Positions 33,892 to 46,604 of a DNA stretch of 64,000 nt are shown here, one piece after another. Source of the stretch: Coriaria nepalensis (lineage: Eukaryota; Streptophyta; Magnoliopsida; Cucurbitales; Coriariaceae); NCBI GenBank assembly GCA_027186245.1, contig CP114497.1, positions 5,029,501-5,093,500 of the forward strand, written 5' to 3'. The first letter of the stretch is position 1. Every line of letters starts with the position of its first letter. The notes beneath the pieces are model-generated. The model had not been told where the DNA came from, did no database searches, and saw nothing but the letters and a program-made list of their open reading frames with translations. The translations under genes were made by a program, and so were the position numbers.

Positions 33892-36800
33892 ATGCTCTCC
33901 CTGAGAAACACTCTCCGTACCTTAAGTCCATGCCTGCAGTCTGCGGCGTCCCAACTCCGTTGGGCCAGCACCGACGGTGGCGCTTCAAGGCGGCGGGCAA
34001 AATCTTCTTCGTTTAAACTGAAGAAGGGGGGCGAGGAGAAGTCAGAGTGGTGGATAGTAGACGGCGAAATGCACGAAATAGGGGATCACGTTCCGCCGCG
34101 TGAGCGATTCGCAATTCCGAGGGACAACATTCCAAACAAGCGTCGAAAGCAGCTCAGAGAGCAGTTCATGCGCCGAACGCGCCTCGTTCTCAAGGAATCT
34201 GTGAGCCCTAATTTCTTTTTTTCCTGAATTAAGTAGGGAAAATGTTGAATTTCTTACGAAGAATTTTTAAATTTTGTGTTTTGGTATATTTGGAAGGAAC
34301 ACGAGCCTTGGTGTAGAAAGTACATGGAGCTTTATCAGGAGCTTAGAGAAAACTGGGAGAGGTTGTATTGGGATGAGGGCTACTCCAAAAAGCTTGCCCA
34401 TGATCATGCGAATTATGAGTCTGAAGAAGATGATGATCAAGATTTTTCCCCATATAGGTTTCTCTTCCGAAATTTGAAGCCAACTTACACAATGGCACAT
34501 TAGTTCATGTTCTTTCAATTCATTTTGAGATTTAAACCACGATTTAAGAATCATATTTTTACTCTTGTTTTGCTGTTATTGCAGAGGTAGACGACCCAAT
34601 TTGGAGCAAAGTAAGGTAAAATTATTGGCTTCATTACACTTATTTTTCAGTTTTCGGAAGTTCCTTCAACATAGAAATATTAAATAGTCTCTTTAAGATA
34701 TGGTCATTGTAGAATCCATGCTCGCCTAGGTTGTGATGCTGTTATAAGTGTTTATATGGATACTTGGTGTTTACAGGATGAATCATTGGCAGATTTCTTA
34801 GAAGACTCTTTTTCTTATAATATCTCTAACGTCTCTATAGTCTATAATTTCTCTAACATCTCTAACATCTTAGAATAAAGGGTTCAATGGTTTTGAGTCT
34901 AGCAAGATTCCAAATTAATGATACTTCCCACCATTCCTCCACAACACCCTGGGCAATTTCTTAATTACTTTTCTTTTATGTGTTTCTGTTCTCTCTTAGA
35001 AACTTTCTATAAAAGAATTATAGGGGAACTGAAATCCCTTTATTCTTGGAGTTAATCCCTAAATAGTTTTGATAATTATATTCAAAAAGTTCTTGGAGGA
35101 TGCTATGAATGATAAATTCATAGTTCCTTTTTGTTTCTGGAGAATTTCTGTTGGAGATGTAATTTAATGCTAAGATATGTATGCCATAACTTGCTTTCAA
35201 ATTTTCAATCATTTATATGGTGCATTTTTTGTACTAGGAAATTATTGATCTTGGATAAGAGTAAAATCATACATCGATATATATACCTATTGGTAAACTA
35301 ATTGTTTGCATATATTGTATGGAATCAGACTGATATATTGTTAGTTTCAAAACTGTTCTCTCTTTTTTCCATATGCATCTTCTTTCTCCTCTCATCAGCT
35401 GAATTGAAGATGAGAGGTTGAAGCATGTTTTTGAACAATTGACCATTGTATGGGTTTTCATGTTGGGTAGACTCTTTATCTACATAAATTTTCTAAATTG
35501 CTAGATACATTGAAAGGAAAAGAATTATGTAATTGCTTGTAACGAGGTGATAATCTTGCTCCTTTTGGGCCATGGATTTTGGAAATCATATGTATTAAGT
35601 ATCTGGATGGGTTACTAACCATTTTCATATTAATTTCTAATTTCTTATGATAGTTGAAACTATAGCTAAATGGGGAAGTTTCAGCTCTCTAGTTGAAACA
35701 TGTCGAATTACATGTTCTTCTTTGTTTCTTCTTTACATTTTCAGCTCTCTAGTATGGATTTTTTTTCCTTTTTAAATATCATCTAGTTCAATTTGTGGTA
35801 TTTCACTACTTTGAGTTTATCTTTTTGTTAGCTGTGCCTGTGTCTATATGTATGCTTTTATCCCATTTGTTTATTTATCTTTATAATTCCCTAGTGTCAG
35901 GGGTTCTACTAGGACCCAACATTTGGCTTAGTTGAATTGCTTGAAATAGTTTTCTAGGCTTATTTGGGATGCTTTAATGCTAATGGGCTGGCATTTGGTT
36001 GCAGGACCTGAGTTTAGGTAGGAACAGGCAAGATGATAACTGGGAAACGGTCAGCCAAATTCGGGATAAATTCGAATTCGACAGAGAGAAAAGAATGAGG
36101 GAAAAAGGTTAGTATAACTTGTTTGATTTATGTAATTATTCACACGCTTAAATTTTCTTTATCTGGACCTTCTTTTTAGGTTTTCAAAAGCAAGTTAAAA
36201 TTTACATTGAATGTAATGTGGTCAGTAAAAACTTACTAATTAAGGTGTATGTGATAAGCTCTTATTTGCATTATTTGCCGGATGTAGGTTAGGTTCACTA
36301 TTTTTGAATTTTGCAATGGCTCTTGAGGTAAAAGTGATGGGTATATTTGTTTAATAGTGACAGGTACATTGTTTACCAGGATTTAAGGTGTAGACAAATA
36401 TGTATTTTGCATTTACAGCTGATACAATGTAACCATCAATATTCAGACAAATTCTTTTGATACCAAAACTGAGAATTTTTTAAGGTACTCTTGAGCGACT
36501 AAGAAAAAGAGCTTGGTTTTCTAGATTTGCATTTCTCTTTCCTCATTTAAATAAGCTGCTTTCAACCCATCAGCTCGAGTATGAATGAGATTGCTATAAC
36601 TTAAATGTATTTGAGTAGGTGATTATGTCCGGAGTGATTCTCGAACTCTGGTAAAGAAAAGCTTGCTGATTATTTCTTTGACTTGGCTTTGCAACATCAT
36701 ATAATGTACACAGGACAGCTCTAACTTGGTGCATTTATGTGTGTGGCTAGGCTTTTTTGCAAGGACGTTTAATATTGAAACATTAATAACAGCTCTAACA

Positions 36801-37041
36801 TGCTTTCGATTGAAAAGTCATTTGATTTATATGATTATTACCCTTAGGTCATTTTAAAGTTATTTTTGTTTTTCAAATCAATTTTAAATACTTGTTATAT
36901 TAGTAAAAACAGTTTCTAATTTATTTTCTTTACCTGGTAGCATTTGCACCCATTAATAGAGGACCCGATTCAAACTCACCTGATTCGTGGAGGCAGCCGT
37001 TCGAGGCACAGAGATACTTTTCCCGTAATGAAAGGGACTGA
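33892..37041 (+). CDS. Conserved plant protein, predicted mitochondrial (5 exons)
   Basis: Exons 33892-34200, 34297-34457, 34585-34615, 36005-36107 and 36941-37041 join in frame to give 234 residues. The N-terminus (MLSLRNTLRTLSPCLQSAA) is basic, Ser-rich and acid-free, typical of a mitochondrial leader. The body is very hydrophilic: EWWIVDGEMHEIGDHVPPRE, RKQLREQFMRRTRLVLKES, PWCRKYMELYQELRENWERL, an acidic run ESEEDDDQD at 144-152, then WETVSQIRDKFEFDREKRM and a C-terminal RQPFEAQRYFSRNERD. I recognise the layout as that of plant proteins annotated 'fiber protein Fb15' or uncharacterised; a mitoribosome-associated role is possible but not shown by the sequence. I chose 33892 because the leader starts there; an in-frame ATG at 33781 is less plausible. 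Intron 3 is 1.4 kb. No transmembrane segment. The structure looks intact. Confidence 0.82.
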
Positions 37042-37435
37042 CTGACTGACAATTAGTGATGTATGGAAAATTCTTATATGAATTTAGTCTGAGGATAATA
37101 ATCTAGACCACATCAATCAAAATATTACAAGTGGAAAAGCTGTCGGAAAAGGACTCACACCAAGTTCTTTTTTCACTTGGTTCCTTATGATTGGTTTGGT
37201 TTGGTTTAGATTCCTTCTTTAGATCTAGTCTAGCTAAGACTATATCTGTATTAATTGTAACTTTCATTTCTCATTTATTTCCGTTTTTGATGCCAAAAGA
37301 TGTAGTTGCTACTTGCTTTGGTTCTTATGATTTACTGCAGATTTGCAATTTTGGTTGGTCCTTATGCTTAGAACTGGAAAAATGGACCAGACCCGCACAT
37401 GTTAGGCCCAGCTTTAAAGAAATATGAAAATGAAA
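37042..37435 (+). other. Probable 3' untranslated region
   Basis: Directly follows the stop codon of the mitochondrial-type gene. No coding signal; no further feature recognised. Confidence 0.45.
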
Positions 37436-37439
37436 TTAA

Positions 37440-38185
37440 AAAGGGAAATTAGGATAAATTCACAAAAAATTGCATAAATTATAATAAATATTCAATTCCT
37501 TAATTCTGTTAAATATAAATAGATTGTTAAGTAATTATTAAAATTTTAATTTTGATGTAATTTAAAATATTTATTTATATTTTTATTCTTTTTAATTTAA
37601 ATATTATATTTTTTTATTCATTTTATTTTTTTATTTTTATTTTTTCTCAATTTCTACTCATCGGATGCTGTCACCCTTTTTTTGTTGCTACCTCTAAACT
37701 CTCCATCATCACTATTACCAACTTTCAACGTTGACAAAAATATTATAATTATAATTATTTTTCCTCTTTATATATCTTAAATATTAAAAATTTTATCTTA
37801 AAAATTAAAAATTTAAATTTTCATATTGACGATGGAGGTTGGCAGTCGTGGTGGTAGTAGCAGCAGCCAAGAAGCAGTGGCGGCCAGCGGTGTGAAAATG
37901 GAGAAGAAATAAGAAATAAAAAAAAAATGGGTTGAAAAATATTAAATTTAAATTAAGGGGGTAAAAATATAAATAAATATTATAAGTTGGGTCTTTAGAA
38001 TTTTAATAGTTACTTAACATGGTCATGTGACATGCACATGACTATTCAATTCATTTTTAACGAAATTGAGAATCATTAAAATTTAAACTTAAAATTTGAT
38101 ATTCATTATAGTTACCTAATATTTTGGATATTCATTATAATTTGTATTAAATTTTGGAGGTTTATCATGATTTTTCCAAATAAAA
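37440..38185. mobile_element. Foldback/long-TIR non-autonomous element
   Basis: The left arm (37445-37620) and right arm (37930-38180) are inverted copies. GTTAAGTAATTATTAAAATTTTAA and AAATATTTATTTATATTTTTA on the left are answered by the complement of AATTTTAATAGTTACTTAACA and AAAAATATAAATAAATATT on the right. The centre holds a short GC-richer stretch with GGTGGTAGTAGCAGCAGCC. No coding capacity. Confidence 0.7.
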
Positions 38186-38189
38186 AAGA

Positions 38190-39430
38190 TCTAATGTTTC
38201 AATTGAATTGGGGGTCTCAAGTAACTGGTTATAAAACCCATCAGTAAAATAGGTCCTCAATTACGAGGTTCATTCGAATATGAAATCCAATCATAAATCA
38301 GATTTTTTAATGAATAGAAATAGAATATAACAAAAAACTTTTTATTTAGTTATAAGTTATCTTTTTATAATATCCTTAGTACCCCTCACAAAATTATGTC
38401 CACACTTTCATTTTAGAATACTATCTTTTACTTAGGAATCCTTAGAAAACAGTAAACAATATATAATCATGTTTTATATACATCATTCTCTGCAACTGTT
38501 TTGTGAGTTTCGTCCTCCTCTCTTTGAAACAAGGGGCGCATTTGATTCTGTCGATGCTTGAAACAATTTTGTCTTCCCTCAAGCACAGGTTTAGGTTCGA
38601 CAATGGAGCACCTAACAATGTAACTTCACAAATCAAGAACTATGACATCATCCTTTAAGGAAGTAATTTTATTGGTATGATCAAAAGGTTAATCTTATAT
38701 GCATTATTATAAAGTAGATTCTAGAAATCTGATAAGTGAGATTTCGAGTAAGTGTTTACATAATCTTCTTCTATTTGAAGAAATAGAAATAGTGAGATTT
38801 CTTGATCTCTCTTAATTTAAATATTTAGGATTGAATTGATGTCTTTTTATTCAGTCTTCCTAATTTGCATTTGAAAAGCACGCTTAGCCATACCAATGAT
38901 TCGTTATCATAACAGATAGCAACATCAACTTTCTCTGCCACGTGTACGTTTTATTTTCAAATGGAGTTACTTCTTTCATTAATATTTATCTTTCATTAAT
39001 GAAATTTTTTTTGATGCGGTGAGTGTGAATTCTGACCCGCGGGCTGGCCCTGTACGACATAGGCACGAACCAGTCTAATCCTCGTGGCCCTAGGCCTATG
39101 GCTTGCCCTCCACCCCCTATAAAGCGGTACGACGTGCGCTCAGACCCCCTCTCCCCTTTTCATTTTAATAATTTGTTATATTTTTTTGACCTAAATTGGA
39201 TAATGTGGATTAATATTGGATTTAGATCTAAAAAGAGAGAAAAAAAAATAGGCAAAAGAAAAAGTGTTTTCGGATCGAGACATTCTTATATGGTATAGTG
39301 TATGATCTCATGGTAAATTAAATTACATCACAACTACAACTATCATTTTCATATATCATATCATCTATCACATGAGTGAGATTTATGATTGTGATGAGGT
39401 TTGATTTGCCAGGTGACCATAGACCATACT
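38190..39430. other. Intergenic; short GC-rich patch at 39035-39165
   Basis: Mostly AT-rich without a recognised gene. The patch 39035-39165 is much richer in GC (GACCCGCGGGCTGGCCC, GGCACGAACC, GTGGCCCTAGGCC). It resembles the word use of hAT-type non-autonomous elements that carry GGGCCGGGCACGA strings, but no terminal repeats were found. Confidence 0.3.
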
Positions 39431-40411
39431 CATATAGGAATTTCTTATCGATTAGGAAACTTTCCTAATATGGAAAGTTGATGTTTTTGGCAAAGATCCC
39501 TTAAAGAGTTAAGGATGAAGATTTTGATTGTTTTATTGTGCCAAGAAATAATTAAAATGAACTAAACAAGAGTATATTAGATCTAAGACTTGTTTGAGTT
39601 CCATGAGCATAGCATTGTCATACATCAGGAGATAAAATGACAATAAATTATGCATAATTAAAATTGTTTTAATATGTTCATGTATTAGATGTATGTAATT
39701 TAAGATGTTAAATGTATATGCATCATGATATGTATATATATGCTTAGTTAAATATGTTAGCACATCATATTTAAAGAGTATGAGATAGAGCATGATATAT
39801 ATGTATATTTGATTGTGATGAGACTGTTTTAAACCCTTCCTTTGATTATATTGAGCTGAAATTGATTATGAAAATTGTTTCATGGCTCACCTTCGAAACA
39901 TTATGATATTTGTGATATTTACATTAAATATAGAAAGGCCATGGACATGTAGAAACTTATATTTATATAAGTATGCATGTATATCCTTATAACATGCGAT
40001 GCGTGACAGAGTAATGCTATCATTCTAGGCGTGAACATGGACACATACACGCGCTAGTTTAATACTTTATGCTTCACAAGAATGTTTGGATTAACGTCAA
40101 CTAATAAAATATAATTGGCTATGAACACATGAGATTATATTTTCTTGGAGGTAAGACAAATGAGCTACATGAGATGTAATTGCAAAAGAGTTTGTTACCT
40201 TCCATGTTTATTATGATTGGCTACGAATACGTGAGAGTTGTAATATTCGATGGTGGGATCCTTTTCCCACTAAGAAAAATGATTTTTCTCATTTTATATT
40301 AAGGAGATGAATATAATTTCATAACAAAATAATGGGAGATATCGAAAATTTTATATGACTTTTGAAATTTTTGATAGCTAATATTTTGTGCATATTTACT
40401 TATGGTGTTGT

Positions 40412-42745
40412 GATTTTTCATACTTCATTACATTCACTAACGATCTCTCTAAATTCGGATATATTTATCTTATGAAGCATAAATTCGAATCACTTGAGAA
40501 ATTCAAATAATATAAAAATGACGTAGAAAAATAGTTAGGCAAGAGTATTAAAACACTTCGATCAGATCGAGGTGGTGAATACTTGAGCTTCAAGTTTCTT
40601 AACTATCTAAAAGAGAATGGTATAATCTCATAATGGACCCTTCCTAGAATGCCATAGTTGAATGAGTTTTACCGATCTCCGCTTACATAATTAATATGAT
40701 ATCTTCAAAATCTGTTTGTTCGACACCATATGAGATATGGAAAGGCAGAAGAACTAGCTTTAAACATATTCATGTATGGGGTTGCCATGCTTATGTCAAG
40801 AAGTAAGAATAAGAAAAGTTTGAGGCAAGACCCGAAAAAGTGTAATTTTGTGGCCAAAGTAAAATTTGGGACACTAATTTTATCATCCCACTAAGCAAAA
40901 GGTGTTTGTTGCGAAGCACATTGTCTTCTTAGAGAGGAAATTCCTTTCAGAAATGAATAGTGAGAGTAAGATTAAACTTTATGAAGTTCAAGATATACAA
41001 AATGACTCAGACCGATGATTATATTACCCCACAGCTTTCGATTGAGATACCACAAAAAGAGGATATTGTGATACCTAAGAGTACACAAAAGGTTTATATT
41101 AATTATGGGGCAGAGCGATGTCTACTAGAGAATCTAATGGGGCATAGCATTATGGATATCTAGTAGAAAGACCTAGTAATGGACCGATCATAGATGATGA
41201 TCCTACGGCTTACTCTAAGGCAATTGATGGCCCGAATTCAAAGAGATGGCTAGAAGCCATGGAATTTGAGATGGATTCCATGTATGCCAACCAACTATGA
41301 GACTTGGTGGATGCACATGAAGGAATAGTTCCTGTAGGATGCAAGTGGGTTTTCAAGAAGAAAATCGGGGCAGATGGAAATGTCAAAACCTATAAGGCTA
41401 GACTAGTTGCGAAGGGTTATAGACAAAGAGAAAGAATCAATTATGAGGAAACCTTCTTGCATGTTGCAATAACTAAATCTATTCGGATATTTTTTGGCAT
41501 TACAATGTAAAATGATTCTGAAATCTGGCCGAATACCTCAAGGAGGATGTCTATATGTTATAACCTGAAGGCTTCACAGACAATAAAGACACAAAGAAGT
41601 TGTGTAAGCTGTAAAGGTCCATATACAGCCTTAATTAAGCATCTTGGAGTTGGTGCATTTGTTTTGATAAAATGATCAAATTGTTTGACTTAATTAAGAA
41701 TGATGATGGTTTCTGTGTGTACAAGAAAGTTAGTGGAAGCTCTGTTGCTTTCATCATTAAATACGTGGATGACATACTTTTCATTGGGAATGATATAGGA
41801 ATGTTAGAGTCTATCAAGCTATGACTATCAAAGAACTTCTCCATAAAAGATTTGGGTGAAGTAACTTATATTCTAGAAATAAATACCTATAAACATAGAT
41901 CTAGAAGGCTACTAGGCTTGATCTAGTCGACATACATGGAGAAAGTGCTAAAACAGTATAACATAAACGATTTCAAGGGACGACTTCTGCTAATGAGTTA
42001 TGGAATCTACCTCTCCTAGAATATGTCTCCCAAGACACAATTAGAGATGGATGAGATGAGTGGAATCCCTTATGCTTTGGTAATAGGATCCATCATGTAC
42101 GCTATGTTATGTATGAGACCAGTTATTGCTTATGCTCCAAGTGTTAGGAGCACGTTTCAAGGAAATCCGAGACAAAAGTATTGGATTGCTATGAAGAATA
42201 TTCTTAAGTACTTGAGAAGGACTAAAGAGATGTTCTGGGTTTATGGACGTTGTAACTTTAAAATTGAGGGTTTAACGGACTCTAGTTTCTAGTAAGATAT
42301 TAAGAATAGTAAATCAATTTTAGGATTTGTCTTCACACTAAATGGTGGAGCAATTAGTTTGAAGAGTTCCACATAGCAAAATGATCACGAATTCCACTAC
42401 TGAAGCTGAATACATTGGAGCTTTAAAAGCATCAAAAGAGGCAAATTGAATGAAAAAGATCATAATTAAACATGGTGTGGTTCTGAGCATCGTTCATCCA
42501 ATAGTAGTGTATTGCGATAACAACGGTGTAATAGCAAGTAGAGGAACCTAGGTCTCATTAAAAATCCAAACACTTGCTACAACATTATCACCTCGTCCAA
42601 AAGATAATTGGAAAGGGGACGGTAACATAGAAGGGGTCGACACATATCAGATCTATTCACTAAGGCACTTTCCAAGTAGAAGTTTGATCACCATCTTGAC
42701 AAGATTGGAATTAGATTAAAAAATGATTGGCTTTGGTACAAGTAG
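40412..42745 (+). pseudogene. Copia pol pseudogene of element A
   Basis: Remnants of integrase (SDRGGEYLSFKFLNYLKENG-like, 40560-40625, frame-broken), then reverse transcriptase. RT starts GCKWVFKKKIGADGNVKTYK near 41340 and has the catalytic YVDDILFIGND at about 41762. RNase H follows, with NILKYLRRTKEMFWVYG near 42200 and GFVFTLNGGAIS near 42325, then DLFTKAL near 42650. Many stops and frameshifts. It matches element B block by block. Confidence 0.8.
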
Positions 42746-43500
42746 GAGATTCAAAGGGTATGCCTGTCAAGCCAATCCGATTTTGACCCGATGGGGAAAA
42801 TACTTTATGTGAATCTTTATGCAGATATTAGCAAGACAATGAATATTATTAATAATTATCATTTCTGAAAATCAGTTATTATTTATCATGCTTATTGATT
42901 TCTGTTAGAATTAATATTATATGCTCTATAAATTCATATCATGATAAAGTTTAGTATCTTGAGTTATGCGCTTTAAAGACTATGATAAAGATAATGCTAG
43001 TAGAGATTTAATTCACTTAAAGCTCTAAGACACAAACTGTTCATTATCATAGGATCTCGAGAATGGACATCGATGATCTGGATAGATAATTATGTAGTTC
43101 ATCGCCTAAATTGTTAGGATGGCAGATCTCACAACCATTGGTGTTAATGTTAACACCATGATGATAGTATGGGTGCTTGATTGAGACTAAGAGTACTAAA
43201 CGTGATACTTGGATAATTCTCAATGGTGATTAATACTGACTTTTAATGAGAATTATGTAGTGACTATATTACAAGTGGTCCTCAGACGTGAGATCGCCAT
43301 GATGCCTTCTGTACAAGATTTCATACTTTGATATCATTCAAATTAGCCTTAGTCATGGGTGAACACGGGATAAACCGTTGCGTATGAAATGTTATGCATG
43401 AAGGTTGTGAGTGATTAAGAGAGAATCGATCACTTCCACAGTAGGAAATATATCATATGTAATATATATTTTATTGAATAAAAAATCCTTGCAAAATAGT

Positions 43501-44475
43501 ATGGTATGAAAGGAGTTTATGTAAGTTCATTGTCGATATTCAATAAAGATATAATGGTTCATATGATTTTGTCTCTTAGGGTTATACCATACTTTAAGAC
43601 GAATCTGAATATTGGCAAGATGGAAGGATCATTATTATAAGCTTATTAGAGTCATAACATGTCCTTTCGGAATATGGTACTTCTCATCTCCCGAGTAGTT
43701 ATGACACTTTACTAGACGTCAATCTTGCGTTGGAGGATTAAAATAATTTAATCATGAGATGATTACATTAATTGTTTAATTTAAAATTTTTAAATTAAAC
43801 GAATTTAATTTAGAATTAAATAAAATCCCAATATAATTATAAATCCTCATATCGATGTAATGTAAAACCTAATCGACCACACATTTAAGATTCAAAGTAA
43901 CTTAATTAAGGTTTCGTTGGAGAAAATAAACCAAATCCATTTTAGGGGTAAAATGGTAATTTGAATCTTATAGTAAAACTATAAGTCAATGGTATGAAAG
44001 GAGTTTATGTAAGTCCATTGTCAATATTCAATAAAGATATAATGGTTCATATGATTTTGTCTCTTAGGGTTATACCATACTTTAAGACGAATCTGAATAT
44101 TGGCAAGATAGAAGGATCATTATTATAAGCTTATTAGAGTCATAACATGTCCTTTCGGAATATGGTACTTCTCATCTCCCGAGTAGTTATGACACTTTAC
44201 TAGACGTCAATCTTGCGTTGGAGGATTAAAATAATTTAATCATGAGATGATTACATGAATTGTTTAATTTAAAATTTTCAAATTAAACGAATTTAATTTA
44301 GAATTAAATAAAATCACAATATAATTATAAATCCTCATATCGATGTAATGTAAAACCTAATCGACCACACATTTAAGATTCAAAGTAACTTAATTAAGGT
44401 TTCGCTGGAGAAAATAAACCAAATCCATTTTAGGGGTAAAATGGTCATTTGACTTATAGTTTTACTATAAGGGTA
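43501..44475 (+). repeat. 488-bp tandem duplication inside the LTR of element A
   Basis: Unit 1 is 43501-43988 and unit 2 starts at 43989, both opening ATGGTATGAAAGGAGTTTATG. By eye they differ at roughly ten positions (for example GATGGAAGG against GATAGAAGG), so they are about 98% identical. The other LTRs of this family have a single copy. The join falls at a small palindrome (CTTATAGTAAAACTATAAG). Confidence 0.92.
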
Positions 44476-44593
44476 AAATAATAATTATTAATTTGTTAAA
44501 TCTAATGTCATGCAACTCTGCTAGCATAACTAAGTATGATACTAATTTAATTAGAAATTAATTAAATAATAAAGGAACTTTTATTTTATTATA

Positions 44594-44722
44594 GAATTAA
44601 ATAATCTGATTAATAATTTGGCCCTTTAACCCTTTAATGTCTAATCTAATGTCCAATCAGAAATAATAATTGGACATTAAGGGTTTAAGGGGCCAAATTA
44701 TTAATCGGATTTTCATAGGTCA
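44594..44722. repeat. Hairpin-forming inverted repeat in the LTR of element A
   Basis: AATCTGATTAATAATTTGGC and CCTTTAACCCTTTAATGTC on the left arm are answered by GACATTAAGGGTTTAAGGGG and CCAAATTATTAATCGGATT on the right. The stem is about 45-50 bp around a ~30 bp centre. The matching region in element B's LTRs has only the right-hand half. Confidence 0.85.
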
Positions 44723-45519
44723 AATTAATCAAAATATTGATTAAAATCCATGGGCTGATGCTCATGGAAGTGGCTGGCTATGTAGATTGGGTATTGACCC
44801 ATTGTTTTCTTAATTAAGAAAACCTTATCTACAAGGAAACCTTTTCTATAAGGAAACTTAATATGATTAGAAAATCTTAAACTTAGTGGAACATTATAAA
44901 TATCCCACTAAGTGGTCGAAAAATAAAAAGCCATCTCCTTCTCTTGGTCGAAATTAGTGGAAAGAAATGAGAGAATTTTCTCATCTCTTTCCCCAAACCT
45001 TGATTCATGTGTTTAATCAAAAGGTAGAAAATTAATTGAGCGAATGAATCATGTGAACTACAGTTAGAGGAAAAACATGTGGGCGTCTTATATCGTCATT
45101 GCAATTGTATTGAAAGAAGAATAATAGTGGTTTGCTCATCAAGTTAAGGTAACCTTTTGAACTAAACTTGAAATTTAAATTTATGAGATTTACTGTACTT
45201 TCTATAAAGAGATTATATATGTGATATATAATTATTGTATGATTGATCTTCTTTATAGAATTATGTTATGATTAGGATGAGATTCAAAAATTTAAATTAT
45301 CACTTATGCTGCATTATATGCATGGATTCCTAAGAAGTATAACTATAATTCTGTTGTTTTTCTTAATAGGATTGAGATTGTAGAATTTTTTAGGCCCCAA
45401 ACACTATCAACTTTTTTTTTTTGAAAAGACACTTAAACCTACAAAGTGGCTAGATAGTTTCGTAAGCATTCAAACCCTTGATTGATAGAAAGTATAAACC
45501 TTTATATTATTTCTATTTG

Positions 45520-46190
45520 AAATGTTTTTCTTTTCTCTATCTAGTTGTAGTATGTTGACAAGTATATGCTTTCACTTCGGACGAGAATGCAAAAATTTAA
45601 TGACATGCTCGATCAAACTACTACTTTCATTGATCAAGTCTTCCCTCAATACTTTAAACTTTATTGGGAGGACACTTTCAAGAAGATACGGAAGGAAAAA
45701 AGGGAAGTCATGTATTTTTTTAGGGTATACTAATTCAGAAATATGTTCTTGGACATAAGCCTATAGGCGGAGTTGAATACCGGTATGTATATCAGTTTTC
45801 ATTCCATTTAACTATAAGGGTACACATTGGTTTGCCTTTATTATGGATATGCCAAATAATGCAAATCGTGGTACTACATAGCCTATGAAGGAACAAGTTA
45901 TATACGGTGAAGATTAGGACAGAGCTAAACCCTATGTGCAAATGCTCCCATACCTTTTGAGAAGTAAGAGATGATTGCAACATTGATGATTTCGAGGTTG
46001 AGGTGGTCACCGGATTGAATGAAAATAGTATAGAAAGTTTAAGGATTGTGGGGTATACATGCTTAAGTTCCTAGAGTTTCATTATGTAGGACTTGATATA
46101 ACGCTTGTTAATGATGCTAATATCTTGTTATTCTGACAACATATTGCTTGTGCTATTTATCATAGATATCCATACTTGTAATTTTTCATA
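45520..46190 (+). pseudogene. Ulp1-like (C48) peptidase remnant of the MULE
   Basis: After a CTATCTAG acceptor-like site, one frame gives YMLSLRTRMQKFNDMLDQTT and KLYWEDTFKKIRKEKRE (45555-45700). After a break comes NYKGTHWFAFIMDMPNNANR, with the catalytic His at 45825. After more breaks comes KDCGVYMLKFLEFHYVGLD, with the catalytic Cys at 46047, followed by HIACAIYHRYPYL near 46140. THW and DCG separated by roughly 70 codons is the arrangement of Ulp1-family peptidase domains in plant transposons. Stops and frameshifts make it inactive. Unlike the copy at 15-18 kb, this one keeps the Cys block. Confidence 0.7.
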
Positions 46191-46604
46191 TTCATGTTGG
46201 TTTTAATGTTTTTTCCAGTCTAAATAGATTGTAAGCAAGTTTCAAACACGTACTATTGTGTATATATGTATGAGGTTTTTTTGTTTGCATATAGTGTTGG
46301 GATTGCTTGCAAGAATTAAGACTCTATTGTAGGTACCTTTACCTGATAAATTAAGATATTTTAGTATTTATGCTATTATAATTCTTAATGATTTGCCCAT
46401 TTGTTTGTTATAATTGAGACAGGCACGATGATAACATAAAAATATATAATGATTTGTCAACATGTTGGTTATAAATTATACCAAATAAGTGCAAGTATCA
46501 AATAAATGTTACTCCAAAACTCAACAACTGTTATACCATAAGGATCTCCTACCTTGACGGCTCGATGGGTCTTGAAAGTCCCCATCAAGCAATCGATGTT
46601 ATGT

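Larger units (their letters stand above)
39440..45335 (+). mobile_element. Ty1/copia element A, 5'-truncated with gag deleted
   Basis: From about 39440 the sequence follows the leader of element B (52340 onward), including AACTAAACAAGAG and TAACATGCGATGC-like words. At about 40412 it jumps directly from leader into integrase, so gag, zinc knuckle, protease and the start of integrase are missing. Pol runs to 42745, then a polypurine tract (AGTAGGAGAT) and the 3' LTR (42751-45335). No 5' LTR is present: the element is truncated near 39440. Confidence 0.85.
42751..45335 (+). repeat. 3' LTR of element A, enlarged
   Basis: About 2585 bp against about 2000 bp for the LTRs of element B. It starts TCAAAGGGTATGCC after the polypurine tract and ends CATGGATTCCTAAGA. 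The extra length comes from a 488-bp tandem duplication and a hairpin-forming segment. Confidence 0.8.

Noticed and set aside
34267..34554. 95-residue open frame on minus
   Set aside because: Antisense to exon 2 of the mitochondrial-type gene.
38442..38636. Possible short minus-strand gene (64 residues)
   Set aside because: It has some protein-like look (LREDKIVSSIDRIKCAPCF), but no start context, neighbouring exon or family could be supported.
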